Shown here one piece after another: positions 24,701-34,068 of a stretch of 64,000 nucleotides of DNA. The translations under genes were made by a program, and so were the position numbers. The stretch is from Streptomyces griseoviridis (GTDB lineage Bacteria; Actinomycetota; Actinomycetes; Streptomycetales; Streptomycetaceae): positions 124,001-188,000 of the forward strand of contig BMSM01000011.1 in assembly GCA_014649155.1 (NCBI GenBank), in the 5' to 3' direction. The notes under the pieces were generated by a model, which saw nothing but the letters and a program-made list of their open reading frames with translations, made no database searches and was not told the origin of the DNA. Each line of letters begins with the position of its first letter. Position 1 is the stretch's first letter.

Positions 24701-26410
24701 CTAGAGGAAGTACAGGCGGTTGAGGGAGACGGAGTCGGCCGGCGCCGAGCGGAGCGGTTCGCCGTCGAGGGTGACCAGTCCGGTGCGCGGGTCGACGTCG
24801 ACCTGTCCGGTACGGGAGTTGCGGCACAGGTCGGCCGGGCCGATCCCCCGGGTGCCGCGCACGGCGACCCGGCGGCGGCGGGTCGGCATCAGGTCGCCGC
24901 CCCGGTCGAGGGCGGCCCGCGCGACGAAGGCCACCGAGATCTCGGCGGGCGTCGCGCCGTGCGCGCCGAACTGCGGTCCGAGGACGAGGGGTTCGCAGGT
25001 GTCGGTGGCCGCGTTGGGGTCACCGGTGACGCCGTACGCCGGGAAGCCGGACTTGAGGACGAGCTGCGGTTTGGCGCCGAAGTACTCGGGGCGCCACAGC
25101 ACGAGGTCGGCGAGCTTGCCGACCTCGACGGAGCCGACCTCGTGGGCGAGTCCGTGCGCGATCGCCGGGTTGATCGTCAGCTTGGCGATGTACCGCAGGA
25201 CGCGCTCGTTGTCGTCGTCGCCGTCCGCGCCGGTCTCGGCCTTCATCTTCCCGGCCAGGGCGAAGGTGCGGCGCACGGTCTCGCCGGCCCGCCCCATTCC
25301 CTGCGCGTCGGAGGAGGTGATGCCGATCGCGCCCAGGTCGTGCAGCACGTCCTCGGCGCCCATCGTGGAGGCGCGGACGCGGTCGCGGGCCATGGCGGCG
25401 TCGCCCGGCAGGTCGGTCTTGAGGTCGTGGACGGAGACGATCATGCCGTAGTGCTCGGCGACGGCGTCCCGGCCGAAGGGCAGGGTGGGGTTGGTGGAGG
25501 AGCCGATGACGTGGGGCACCCCGGCCATCTTCAGGACGTTCGGGACGTGTCCGCCGCCGCAGCCCTCTATGTGGAAGGCGTGGATGGTGCGGCCCTCCAG
25601 CACCCTGAGGGTGTCCTCCACCGACAGGCACTCGTTCAGGCCGTCGCTGTGCAGGGCGACCTGCACGTCGTGGTCCTCGGCGACGCGCAGGGCGGTGTCC
25701 AGGGCGCGGGTGTGGGCGCCCATGTCCTCGTGCACCTTGAATCCGCAGGCGCCGCCCTCGGCGAGGGCCTCGGTCAGCGGACCGGGGTCGGAGGAGGAGC
25801 CCCGGCCGAGGAAGCCGATGTTCACCGGCCAGGCGTCGAACGCCGCGAACGCCCGCCGCAGCGCCCAGGGCGAGTTGACACCGACGCCCCACACCGGCCC
25901 GAACTCCTGGCCGATGACCGTGGTGACGCCGGACGCGAGCGACGCCTCCATGACGCGCGGGGAGAGCAGGTGGACGTGGGTGTCGACGGCACCGGCGGTG
26001 GCGATCAGGCCCTCACCGGAGACGATGGTGGTGCCGGTGCCGACGACCACGTCGACGCCGTCGAGGGTGTCGGGGTTGCCGGCCCGGCCGATCGCGTGGA
26101 TGCGGCCCTCGCGGACGCCGATGGAGACCTTGCGCACGCCCTGCACGGCGTCGATCACGACGACGTTGCTGATCACCACGTCACAGGTGTCACGGACGGC
26201 CGCCGCCTTCAGGTGCAGCCCGTCCCGGGCGGTCTTGCCGAACCCCGCCAGGAACTCGTCGCCGTGGCGCTGCGCGTCGGACTCGACCCGGACCACCAGC
26301 CCCGAGTCACCGAGGCGGAGGCGGTCGCCGGCCCGGGGGCCGTGGGTGGCGGCGTACTCGTACGGGGTGAGCCGCCGCGCCTCGACGGGGTGTCCCCCGG
26401 GGCGGCTCAT
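24701..26410 (-). CDS. ureC: Urease alpha subunit paralogue with altered active-site loop
   Basis: Nickel amidohydrolase of 569 residues, full length for UreC. Metal ligands are kept: THVH (two His), the carbamylated Lys and His in GFKVHEDMG, the His in VALHSDGLNE and GGGH, and the Asp in SSDAQGMGR. Two active-site stretches differ from true urease by my reading. The loop GGGTGPAAGT has become GQEFGPVWGV. The flap MVCHHL reads VSVHDL, so the flap Cys is Val and the catalytic His is kept. It overlaps ureAB by four bases. No accessory genes (ureD-G) are in the window. It may act on a substituted urea rather than urea. Confidence 0.88.
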   Translation of the reverse strand: MSRPGGHPVEARRLTPYEYAATHGPRAGDRLRLGDSGLVVRVESDAQRHGDEFLAGFGKTARDGLHLKAAAVRDTCDVVISNVVVIDAVQGVRKVSIGVREGRIHAIGRAGNPDTLDGVDVVVGTGTTIVSGEGLIATAGAVDTHVHLLSPRVMEASLASGVTTVIGQEFGPVWGVGVNSPWALRRAFAAFDAWPVNIGFLGRGSSSDPGPLTEALAEGGACGFKVHEDMGAHTRALDTALRVAEDHDVQVALHSDGLNECLSVEDTLRVLEGRTIHAFHIEGCGGGHVPNVLKMAGVPHVIGSSTNPTLPFGRDAVAEHYGMIVSVHDLKTDLPGDAAMARDRVRASTMGAEDVLHDLGAIGITSSDAQGMGRAGETVRRTFALAGKMKAETGADGDDDNERVLRYIAKLTINPAIAHGLAHEVGSVEVGKLADLVLWRPEYFGAKPQLVLKSGFPAYGVTGDPNAATDTCEPLVLGPQFGAHGATPAEISVAFVARAALDRGGDLMPTRRRRVAVRGTRGIGPADLCRNSRTGQVDVDPRTGLVTLDGEPLRSAPADSVSLNRLYFL

Positions 26411-27132
26411 CGGCCCGCCTCCTCGGCCCGTACCCCCAGGTAGCCGCAGGCGGCTGCCCGGCGCAGGGCCTCCGCGCGGGCGCCCGGCGCGTCCAGCGGC
26501 CCGTCGACCAGCCCGGCGAAGCCGATGGCGACACGGGCGCCGCCGATCGGGACGAGCCCGGCCTCGACCCGCTCGCCCGGCCCGAAGCGGACCGAGGACC
26601 CGGCGGGGACGGCGAGCCGCATGCCGTACGCCCGCTCCCGGTCGAAGTCGAGCCGCGGGTTGGCCTCGAAGAAGTGGAAGTGGGAGGTGACCGAGACGGG
26701 CACGGACGCGGTGTTGACGACCGGCAGCCGCACCGCCGCCGCGGGCTCGTCGTGCTCCGGCCCCGGCAGCAGAGCGCCCGGCGCCTCCCGCCCCGCCCCG
26801 CCGATCGCCGCCCCGCCGCCGGCCGGCTGGGCGGCGATCGGCTCGGAGACGATCGCGAGCCGGGAGCCGTCGTCGAAGACGGCCTCGACGTGCACCTCGG
26901 TGACCACGTCGGCGACGCCCGGCAGGACGTCGTCGGGCCCGAGCACCGACCGGGCCCGCGCCACCGCCTCGGCCAGCCGGGCGCCGTCCCGGGCCGCCTC
27001 GCAGACGGTGTCGGCGATGAGCGCGGTCGCCTCCGGCACGTTCAGCCGCAGGCCGCGCGCCTTGCGGGCACGGGCCAGTTCGGCGGCCGAGAACAGCAGC
27101 AGCCGGTCTCGTTCGGTCGGGGTGAGTCGCAC
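26407..27132 (-). CDS. ureAB: Fused urease gamma-beta subunit
   Basis: About 241 residues that fuse the UreA (gamma) and UreB (beta) subunits. Residues 1-100 are gamma (LTPTERDRLLLFSAAELARA, then LPGVADVVTEVHVEAVFDDG). A Gly/Ala-rich linker follows, and from about 130 the beta domain (VNTASVPVSVTSHFHFFEAN, then PAGSSVRFGPGE). The GTG at 27132 has GGAGG 9 nt upstream. An upstream Met is in frame but has no site. The stop overlaps the ureC start (ATGA). The fusion is known in some bacterial ureases; here it sits in an operon without the maturation genes. Confidence 0.9.
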   Translation of the reverse strand: MRLTPTERDRLLLFSAAELARARKARGLRLNVPEATALIADTVCEAARDGARLAEAVARARSVLGPDDVLPGVADVVTEVHVEAVFDDGSRLAIVSEPIAAQPAGGGAAIGGAGREAPGALLPGPEHDEPAAAVRLPVVNTASVPVSVTSHFHFFEANPRLDFDRERAYGMRLAVPAGSSVRFGPGERVEAGLVPIGGARVAIGFAGLVDGPLDAPGARAEALRRAAACGYLGVRAEEAGR

Positions 27133-27150
27133 GGCGGGACGCCTCCTAAC

Positions 27151-27224
27151 GTTTGAGCAGCACTCTAAACGCAGGACGTGTGCAGGCCAAGGGGCCTGGG
27201 GAACTGATTTGAGTGCCACTCAAA
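27151..27224. promoter_or_regulatory. Two operator-like repeats upstream of ureAB
   Basis: TTTGAGTGCCACTCAAA at 27208-27224 is a perfect 8-1-8 palindrome. GTTTGAGCAGCACTCTAAAC at 27151-27170 is a degraded copy. They lie 19-92 bp before the ureAB start, where a repressor such as the operon's own TetR would bind. Confidence 0.65.
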
Positions 27225-27260
27225 AGGGCCGCCCCGGACGCGGTGTCCCGGGGCGGCCCT
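27225..27260 (-). terminator. Terminator of ilvE
   Basis: A perfect 13-bp stem (AGGGCCGCCCCGG with its complement) and a ten-base loop, 22 bases after the ilvE stop, followed on the minus strand by TTTT. It abuts the operator upstream of ureAB. Confidence 0.8.
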
Positions 27261-27282
27261 CGGCGGACGGAGGCGGGGTGGC

Positions 27283-28371
27283 TCAGACCAGCGTGTGCAT
27301 CCAGCCGTGGGTGTCCTCGGCGGTGCCGCGCTGGATGTCCAGGAGCGCCTTGCGGAGGCGGACGGTGACCTCGCCGGGCTCGCCGCCGCTCTGCTGCCAC
27401 TCGGCACCGGCCCGCTTGACCGTGCCGACCGGGGTGATCACGGCGGCGGTGCCGCAGGCGAAGACCTCGGTGAGGGTGCCGTTCTCGGCGTCGCGCTGCC
27501 ACTGGTCGACGGAGATCCGGCCCTCCTCGGCCTCGTAGCCGAGGTCGCGGGCGACGGTGAGCAGGGAGTCACGGGTGACGCCCTCCAGGATGGAACCCGT
27601 GAGCGCCGGGGTGACGATCTTGTCGCCGTACACGAAGTACAGGTTCATGCCGCCCAGCTCCTCGACCCAGGTGCGCTCGATGGCGTCGAGGTAGCAGACC
27701 TGGTCGCAGCCCTTGGCGGCGGCCTCGGCCTGGGCGAGCAGGGAGGCCGCGTAGTTGCCGCCGGTCTTGGCGTCGCCCATGCCGCCGGGGACGGCGCGGA
27801 CGCGGTCCTCGGAGACCCAGATGGAGACCGGCTTCACACCGCCGGGGAAGTAGGCGCCGGCCGGGGAGGCGATGACCAGGAACAGGTACTCGTTGGCCGG
27901 CTTGACGCCGAGCCCGACCTCGGTGGCGATCATGAAGGGGCGCAGGTAGAGGGATTCCTCACCGCCGTGCGCCGGGACCCAGGCCCGGTCCTGCCGCACC
28001 AGCGCGTCGCACGCCTCGATGAAGGTCTCCACCGGCAGTTCCGGCATGCCGAGCCGGCGCGAGGACGCCTGGAAGCGCTGCGCGTTCTTCTCGGGTCGGA
28101 AGGTCGCGACGGACCCGTCGGGGCGTCGGTACGCCTTCAGACCCTCGAAGATCTCCTGCGCGTAGTGCAGGACCATGGTGGCCGGGTCGAGGGAGAGCGG
28201 GGCGTAGGGCACGAGCTGGCCGTCGTGCCAGCCGCGGCCCTCGGTCCACTTGATCGTCACCATGTGGTCGGTGAAGTGGCGGCCGAACCCCGGGGCGGCC
28301 AGTATCGCGTCGCGCTCGGCGGCGGACAGCGGGCTGGCGGAGGGCTTGAGCTCGATCGTGGGCGTGGTCAT
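27283..28371 (-). CDS. ilvE: Branched-chain amino acid aminotransferase IlvE
   Basis: PLP enzyme of 362 residues (fold type IV) that makes the last step of Leu, Ile and Val synthesis and the first of their breakdown, using glutamate. The PLP Lys is K202 in [27 protein letters not shown] and the [10 protein letters not shown] phosphate-binding turn are present. The ATG at 28371 has AAGGA 9 nt upstream. It lies 260 bp downstream of leuB on the same strand, but a hairpin after leuB suggests its own promoter. Confidence 0.95.
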   Translation of the reverse strand: MTTPTIELKPSASPLSAAERDAILAAPGFGRHFTDHMVTIKWTEGRGWHDGQLVPYAPLSLDPATMVLHYAQEIFEGLKAYRRPDGSVATFRPEKNAQRFQASSRRLGMPELPVETFIEACDALVRQDRAWVPAHGGEESLYLRPFMIATEVGLGVKPANEYLFLVIASPAGAYFPGGVKPVSIWVSEDRVRAVPGGMGDAKTGGNYAASLLAQAEAAAKGCDQVCYLDAIERTWVEELGGMNLYFVYGDKIVTPALTGSILEGVTRDSLLTVARDLGYEAEEGRISVDQWQRDAENGTLTEVFACGTAAVITPVGTVKRAGAEWQQSGGEPGEVTVRLRKALLDIQRGTAEDTHGWMHTLV

Positions 28372-28562
28372 GAATGGTTGTCCTTCACCGGTTGTCGTGA
28401 CGAGCCGCGTTCACGCCCGTACTGCCAGTGGCCAGTGCTAGGACGTCCGAGCATTCCCTCATGTCGCGGCCCCGCGTTCGATTATCGCGCGCGGTTCCGG
28501 GACGGATGAAACGGGGTGAATGCGGCCCGGGTTCGATGGTCGCACCCGGCGGGGACAGGTGA

Positions 28563-28600
28563 AAGCCGCCGGGTGCCTTGTTTTCCGGACCCGGCGGCTT
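28563..28600 (-). terminator. Terminator of leuB
   Basis: A perfect 12-bp stem (AAGCCGCCGGGT with its complement), a 14-base loop and TTTC on the minus strand, 31 bases after the leuB stop. It separates leuB from ilvE. Confidence 0.75.
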
Positions 28601-28631
28601 CGAATGGTTCAGGTTCGAGTGCGCGGCCCGG

Positions 28632-29675
28632 TCAGCCGGCTACTCGTACGGCGAGGGCGTCACCGATCTCGGAGGTGGTGCGCTCGGGCTGCCCGGCGCG
28701 TTCGCCGAGGTCGGCCGCGACCGCCTCCTCGATCCGGGTGGCCTCGGCCTCGTAGCCGAGGTGGCGCAGCAGCAGGGCGACGGAGAGCACGGTGGCGCTG
28801 GGGTCGGCCTTGCCCTGGCCGGCGATGTCGGGCGCGGAGCCGTGGACCGGCTCGAACATCGAGGGGTACGCGCCGGACGGGTTGATGTTCCCGCTGGCGG
28901 CGACGCCGATGCCGCCGGAGACGGCCGCGGCGAGGTCGGTGATGATGTCACCGAAGAGGTTGTCGGTGACGATGACGTCGAACCGCTCGGGCTGGGTGAC
29001 CAGGTAGATGGTCGCCGCGTCGACGTGCATGTACTCGGTGGTGACCTCGGGGAACTCCGCGGCCACCCGGTTGAAGACGTCGGTCCACAGGTGGCCCGCG
29101 AAGGTGAGCACGTTGTTCTTGTGGATCAGCGCGAGCTTCTTGCGGGGGCGGGCCTGGGCGCGGGCGAAGGCGTCCCGGACCACGCGCTCGACACCGAAGG
29201 CGGTGTTCACGGAGACCTCGGTGGCGACCTCGTGCTCGGTGCCCTTGCGGATGGTGCCGCCGTTGCCCGTGTAGGGGCCCTCGGTGCCCTCGCGGACGAC
29301 CACGAAGTCGATCTGCGGCTCGCCGGCCAGCGGGGTCCGCACACCGGGGAGCAGCTTGCTGGGCCGCAGGTTGACGTGGTGGTCGAAGGCGAAGCGGAGC
29401 TTGAGCAGGAAGCCGCGCTCCAGGACGCCGGACGGCACCGACGGGTCGCCGATGGCGCCGAGCAGGATCGCGTCGTGCCCCTTCAGCGCGTCGAGGTCGG
29501 CGTCGGTGAGGGTCTCACCGGTGGCGTGGTAGCGCCGGGCGCCGAAGTCGTACTCCTTGGTCTCCAGCTTCACGTCCTGCGGGAGGACAGCGGAGAGGAC
29601 CTTCAGCCCTTCGGCCACGACCTCCTGACCGATGCCGTCGCCGGGAATCACTGCGAGATCGATGCTGCGAGCCAT
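28632..29675 (-). CDS. leuB: 3-isopropylmalate dehydrogenase LeuB
   Basis: Leucine biosynthesis enzyme of 347 residues that oxidises and decarboxylates 3-isopropylmalate with NAD. The family features are [11 protein letters not shown] at the start, [13 protein letters not shown], and the metal-binding [20 protein letters not shown]. The C-terminal [20 protein letters not shown] is also present. The ATG at 29675 has AGGGTG 8 nt upstream; the longer open frame upstream has no homology. leuA and leuCD are not in the window. Confidence 0.95.
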   Translation of the reverse strand: MARSIDLAVIPGDGIGQEVVAEGLKVLSAVLPQDVKLETKEYDFGARRYHATGETLTDADLDALKGHDAILLGAIGDPSVPSGVLERGFLLKLRFAFDHHVNLRPSKLLPGVRTPLAGEPQIDFVVVREGTEGPYTGNGGTIRKGTEHEVATEVSVNTAFGVERVVRDAFARAQARPRKKLALIHKNNVLTFAGHLWTDVFNRVAAEFPEVTTEYMHVDAATIYLVTQPERFDVIVTDNLFGDIITDLAAAVSGGIGVAASGNINPSGAYPSMFEPVHGSAPDIAGQGKADPSATVLSVALLLRHLGYEAEATRIEEAVAADLGERAGQPERTTSEIGDALAVRVAG

Positions 29676-29808
29676 GACGGGCACCCTACTCCGCGTCCCA
29701 TGGGATGACACAGGGCGTCCGCCATGCGGACAGGCGGCACGCATCCGTCGGCCCGTGTTCACCCGTGCGCGGCGCGGGGGCCGGTCCGCGCGGGGAATCA
29801 CTGGCGGC

Positions 29809-31377
29809 ATGGAGATCCCCGACTTCGGCATCCGGCCGGACCTGGCACGCCGCCTGAGCATGGCGGAGCAGTACGCGTACCTGCGCACCCGGCTGTCCCG
29901 GCGCCGGACGCTGGTGACGGCGGGGGCGGTGGCGAGCGGGCTGCTGACCGGCTGTTCGGGCGGCGGCGCGCGGACCGCCGCACCGGCTCCGGCGCCGGCC
30001 GCGACGGTCTCCGGGGCGGCGGTGGTGCCGTTCGGCCGGCATCTGGCGTTCGGCGCGGACCCACGGCGGCAGCTGCGGATCTCGTGGCAGGTGCCGCTGG
30101 CGGTGCGCCGGCCCTTCGTCCGGGTCGGGCTCCGGCCCGACGACCTGGGCCGCCGGACCGGGGCCGAGGTCCGCGCCCTGAGCACGCCCGCGCTGGGCGA
30201 CGCCCACCCGGCGGTCGAGCAGTACTACGTGCACGCGGCCCTGGACGGCCTGCGCCCCGGCACCACGTACTACTACGGCGTCGGCCACGAGGGCTTCGAC
30301 CCGGCCGCGCCGGACCACCGCGCCACCATCGCCTCCTTCCGCACCGCCCCCGCGGCCCCGGAGCGCTTCGTCTTCACCGCCTTCGGCGACCAGGGCGTCG
30401 GCACCGAGGCGGTCGCCAACAACCGCCTCCTGCTCCGCCAGGACCCGGCGTTCCACCTGCACGCCGGCGACATCTGCTACGCCGACGACAAGGGCCGCGG
30501 CGAGAGGACCGACCTGTACGACGCCACCCGGTGGGACCTGTTCCTGCGGCAGACCGAACCGGCGGCGCGGACGGTGCCGTGGATGGTGACGACCGGCAAC
30601 CACGACATGGAGGCGTGGTACTCACCGGACGGCTACGGCGGCCAGCTCGCCCGCTTCTCCCTGCCGGACAGCGGCTTCGACCCGCGCACCGCCCCGGGGG
30701 TGTACTCCTTCACCTACGGCAACGTCGGTGTCGTCGCCCTCGACGCCAACGACGTCTCCTACGAGATGCGGGCCAACCTCGGCGTCACGGAGGGCCGGCA
30801 GACACGCTGGCTGGCGCGGACGCTGGCGGAGCTGCGGGCGGCGCCCGAGGTGGAGTTCGTCGTGGTCTTCTTCCACCACTGCGCGTATTCCACGTCGACG
30901 CACGCCTCGGACGGCGGGGTGCGCGCCGAGTGGGTACCGCTCTTCGCCCGCCACCAGGTGGACCTGGTGATCAACGGGCACAACCACGTCTACGAGCGCA
31001 CGGACGCGATCAGGAACGGCGAGGTGGGCCGGCCGGTGCCGGCCGGCGCGACCACCGACCCCACCCGGGACGGGACGGTGTACGTCACCGCGGGCGGCGG
31101 CGGCCGGGAACTGTACGGCTTCCCGGCGGGCGCGCCGGAGCGCCACGAGGGGCGCGACCCGGGGTACGAGCCCGCCGACAAGCCGGTCGACAGCTTCCGC
31201 TGGACCCGCTCGGGCGGCCGCAGGACGGAGACGGTCGCCTGGTCACGGGTGCGCTACCGCGGTTTCTCCTTCCTCCGGGTGGAGGCGGAGGCGGGCGCCG
31301 CGCCGAGACTCAGGATCTCGGCGCTGGCCCCGGACGGCACCCGCGTCGACCACTTCGAGGTGCGGCGCGGGCGGTGA
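29809..31377 (+). CDS. Tat-exported lipoprotein, purple-acid-phosphatase-like metallophosphoesterase
   Basis: Secreted phosphatase of about 522 residues. [20 protein letters not shown] combines a twin-arginine motif (residues 30-33) with a lipobox whose Cys is residue 49, so it should be folded, exported by Tat and anchored by lipid. A fibronectin-like domain (residues about 70-180) precedes the calcineurin-like core. Core motifs are [31 protein letters not shown] and [10 protein letters not shown], the five metal-binding blocks of purple acid phosphatases. The ATG at 29809 is chosen from this signal. The likely role is release of phosphate from organic esters; substrate not determined. Confidence 0.88.
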   Translation: MEIPDFGIRPDLARRLSMAEQYAYLRTRLSRRRTLVTAGAVASGLLTGCSGGGARTAAPAPAPAATVSGAAVVPFGRHLAFGADPRRQLRISWQVPLAVRRPFVRVGLRPDDLGRRTGAEVRALSTPALGDAHPAVEQYYVHAALDGLRPGTTYYYGVGHEGFDPAAPDHRATIASFRTAPAAPERFVFTAFGDQGVGTEAVANNRLLLRQDPAFHLHAGDICYADDKGRGERTDLYDATRWDLFLRQTEPAARTVPWMVTTGNHDMEAWYSPDGYGGQLARFSLPDSGFDPRTAPGVYSFTYGNVGVVALDANDVSYEMRANLGVTEGRQTRWLARTLAELRAAPEVEFVVVFFHHCAYSTSTHASDGGVRAEWVPLFARHQVDLVINGHNHVYERTDAIRNGEVGRPVPAGATTDPTRDGTVYVTAGGGGRELYGFPAGAPERHEGRDPGYEPADKPVDSFRWTRSGGRRTETVAWSRVRYRGFSFLRVEAEAGAAPRLRISALAPDGTRVDHFEVRRGR

Positions 31378-31387
31378 GGCGAGGGGC

Positions 31388-31519
31388 TCAGTGCCCGGTG
31401 GCGCCGCCGTTGTCCCGGCGGTCGAGGGCGCGCTGGAGGGCGGCGGCTGCGTTCTTCCGGTCGGTGTCGTCGGTACGGGAGACGTGACGGACTCGGCGGC
31501 GGACGGTCGTCTCGGCCAT
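31388..31519 (-). CDS. Small conserved Streptomyces protein, 43 residues
   Basis: A basic peptide of 43 codons starting MAETTVRRRVRHV and ending ALDRRDNGGATGH. AAGGAG lies 10 nt before the ATG, a strong ribosome site, and codon third positions are G/C. It ends 10 bp after the phosphatase stop on the opposite strand. Function unknown. I recall similar short proteins from other Streptomyces but cannot check. Confidence 0.7.
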   Translation of the reverse strand: MAETTVRRRVRHVSRTDDTDRKNAAAALQRALDRRDNGGATGH

Positions 31520-31785
31520 GGGGGATCGACTCCTTCGTCACACGGGAGGAATACGACGGGCCGGAAGGGGCGGGGAGCGGCGGACCGCAGGGATTGCCTG
31601 CGCGGGGCCCGGCTCACGACCGCCCTTCGCTGGATCCAGCGAGACGTTCGGCTCCTACAAAGCTAAGGGAGTGACCCGCGCCTGTCTCCACAATTACTCG
31701 GACTTCCTACTATCTGAGACGGTGGAGTACGTCACACCGCCGCGACCTGGGATTTCCACCGCCGCCGCCCGTCTACGGTGACCGC

Positions 31786-32316
31786 ATGACCGAACTGCGC
31801 ACCGCCCGTCTGCTGCTCCGCTCCTGGCGCGGGAGCGACCTGGCCCCGTGGCACGCGCTCAACACCGACCCGGAGGTGCGCCGCCATCTGCCCGGCATGC
31901 CGAGCCGGGAGGACACCGACGCCGCGGCCGCCCGGTTCCAGGCCGGCCTGGACGCGCGCGGCTGGAGCTTCTGGGCGGTCGAGGTGCGCGGCACCGGGGA
32001 GTTCATCGGCATGGCCGGCCTGGACCCGGTGGAGGAGGGGCAGCCGTTCACCGGCGTCGAGGCGGGCTGGCGGCTGGCCCGCGCCGCCTGGGGGCACGGC
32101 TACGCGACGGAGGCGGCCCGCGCGGTGGTGGAGTTCGGCTTCACCGAGCTGGACCTGCCGGAGATCCTCGCCGTGACCGTGCCCGGCAACGAGCGCTCGC
32201 GGGCGGTGATGCGCCGCCTGGGCATGACGTACGACCCGGCGGACGACTTCGACGACCCGACCGTCCCGGCGGGGCCGCTGCGCCGCAGCGTGCTGTACCG
32301 GCTGCCCCGGCCGTGA
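31786..32316 (+). CDS. GNAT family N-acetyltransferase (RimJ/RimL type)
   Basis: Acetyltransferase of 176 residues. The opening TELRTARLLLRSWRGSDL and the acetyl-CoA loop EAGWRLARAAWGHGYATEAA (residues about 91-110) are typical, as is the later VPGNERSRAVMRRLGM. It transfers acetyl from acetyl-CoA to an amine; the substrate, protein N-terminus or small molecule, is not visible. It is a single gene between a divergent small gene and convergent pruA. A strong hairpin follows. Confidence 0.88.
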   Translation: MTELRTARLLLRSWRGSDLAPWHALNTDPEVRRHLPGMPSREDTDAAAARFQAGLDARGWSFWAVEVRGTGEFIGMAGLDPVEEGQPFTGVEAGWRLARAAWGHGYATEAARAVVEFGFTELDLPEILAVTVPGNERSRAVMRRLGMTYDPADDFDDPTVPAGPLRRSVLYRLPRP

Positions 32317-32321
32317 GAAGG

Positions 32322-32360
32322 CCGGACGGGCCAGGCCGGGGGGAGACCTGGCCCGTCCGG
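32322..32360. terminator. Bidirectional terminator between the GNAT gene and pruA
   Basis: A perfect 14-bp stem (CCGGACGGGCCAGG with its complement) and an 11-base loop between convergent stops, 5 bp after the acetyltransferase and 31 bp before the pruA stop. Confidence 0.8.
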
Positions 32361-32391
32361 GGTCGGGGCGGGGGCGTGCGCCCGCCGCGGA

Positions 32392-34023
32392 TCAGCCCAT
32401 GTGCGGGTAGCGGTAGTCGGTCGGGGAGACCAGCGACTCCTTGATGGCGCGGGTCAGCGTCCAGCGCATCAGGTTCTGCGGGGCGCCGGCCTTGTCGTTG
32501 GTGCCGGAGGCCCGGCCGCCGCCGAAGGGCTGCTGGCCGACGACGGCACCGGTCGACTTGTCGTTGATGTAGAAGTTGCCGGCCGCGTAGCGCAGCTTCT
32601 CCATCGTGTACGCCGCCGCCGCGCGGTCGCCCGCGATGACCGAGCCGGTGAGCGCGTAGTCGGACACCGACTCCATCTGCGTCAGCATCTCGTCGTACTT
32701 CTCGTCGTCGTACACGTACACGGCGAGGATCGGGCCGAAGTACTCGGTGGTGAACACCTCGTTCTCCGGGTCGGTGCACTCGATGACGGTCGGGCGGACG
32801 AAGTAGCCGACCGAGTCGTCGTAGGAGCCGCCCGCGACGATCGTGCAGGAGGCGTCCTCGCGCGCCCGCTCGATCGCGGCCTTGTTCTTGGCGAAGGCGC
32901 GCTCGTCGATGACGGCTCCGATGAAGTTCGACAGGTCGGTGACGTCACCCATGGTGATGCCGTCGATCTCCGCCGCGAACTCCTCCTTGAAGCCGTCGTT
33001 CCAGATCGACGCCGGGATGTACGCGCGGGAGGTGGCGGAGCACTTCTGGCCCTGGTACTCGAAGGCGCCGCGGGTCAGGGCGGTCTTCAGCACCGCGCGG
33101 TCGGCGCTCGGGTGGGCGACGACGAAGTCCTTGCCGCCGGTCTCGCCGACCAGGCGCGGGTAGGTGCGGTACTTCTCGATGTTGTTGCCGACCGTCTTCC
33201 ACAGGTGCTGGAAGGTCTTGGTCGAGCCGGTGAAGTGGATGCCGGCCAGGTCGCGGTGGTTCAGGGCGACCTCGGAGACCTCCAGGCCGTCACCGGTGAC
33301 CAGGTTGATGACGCCCTTGGGGAGACCGGCCTCCTCCAGCAGCTCCATCATCAGCACGGCGGCGTGGGTCTGCGTCGGGGACGGCTTCCAGACCACCACG
33401 TTGCCCATGAGGGCGGGCGCGGTGGGCAGGTTGGCGGCGATCGCCGTGAAGTTGAACGGCGTGATCGCGTAGACGAAGCCCTCCAGCGGGCGGTGGTCCA
33501 GGCGGTTCCACACGCCCGGCGCGTTGGCCGGGGGCTGCTCGGCCAGGATCTGGCGGGCGTAGGAGACGTTGAACCGCCAGAAGTCGACCAGCTCGCAGGG
33601 CGTGTCGATCTCGGCCTGCTGCGCGGTCTTGGACTGGCCCAGCATGGTGGAGGCGGCCAGCGTCTCGCGCCACGGGCCGGAGAGCAGCTCGGCGGCGCGC
33701 AGGATGATCGCCGCGCGGTCGTCGAAGGACATCGCGCGCCAGGCCGGCGCGGCGGCGAGGGCGGCGTCGATCGCGTCCCGGGCGTCCTGCCGGGTGGCGT
33801 TGGCGTACGTGCCCAGGCGGGCCTTGTGGTTGTGCGGCTGCACGACGTCGAAGCGGTCGCCGCCGCCCATCCGCTTCTCGCCGCCGATGGTGCAGACGAG
33901 GTCGATGGGGTTCTCGGCCAGCTCCTTGAGCTTGGCCTCCAGACGGGCGCGCTCGGGCGAACCGGGGGCGTAGCCGTGCACCGGCTCGTTGACGGGGGTG
34001 GGGACCTGGGTCACAGCGTCCAT
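32392..34023 (-). CDS. pruA: L-glutamate gamma-semialdehyde (P5C) dehydrogenase PruA
   Basis: Second enzyme of proline catabolism, 543 residues. It oxidises glutamate semialdehyde to glutamate with NAD. Aldehyde dehydrogenase landmarks are the cofactor region VVWKPSPTQT, the catalytic Glu in LVGETGGKDFV and the catalytic Cys in YQGQKCSATSR. The ATG at 34023 has AAGGAG 11 nt upstream. It lies 45 bp downstream of the proline dehydrogenase gene, so both are one operon and the two steps are on separate polypeptides rather than a bifunctional PutA. Confidence 0.95.
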   Translation of the reverse strand: MDAVTQVPTPVNEPVHGYAPGSPERARLEAKLKELAENPIDLVCTIGGEKRMGGGDRFDVVQPHNHKARLGTYANATRQDARDAIDAALAAAPAWRAMSFDDRAAIILRAAELLSGPWRETLAASTMLGQSKTAQQAEIDTPCELVDFWRFNVSYARQILAEQPPANAPGVWNRLDHRPLEGFVYAITPFNFTAIAANLPTAPALMGNVVVWKPSPTQTHAAVLMMELLEEAGLPKGVINLVTGDGLEVSEVALNHRDLAGIHFTGSTKTFQHLWKTVGNNIEKYRTYPRLVGETGGKDFVVAHPSADRAVLKTALTRGAFEYQGQKCSATSRAYIPASIWNDGFKEEFAAEIDGITMGDVTDLSNFIGAVIDERAFAKNKAAIERAREDASCTIVAGGSYDDSVGYFVRPTVIECTDPENEVFTTEYFGPILAVYVYDDEKYDEMLTQMESVSDYALTGSVIAGDRAAAAYTMEKLRYAAGNFYINDKSTGAVVGQQPFGGGRASGTNDKAGAPQNLMRWTLTRAIKESLVSPTDYRYPHMG

Positions 34024-34068
34024 GGTGTTCGTGACTCCTTGAGTTGAACGTGTGCGAGCGGGTGCGGG

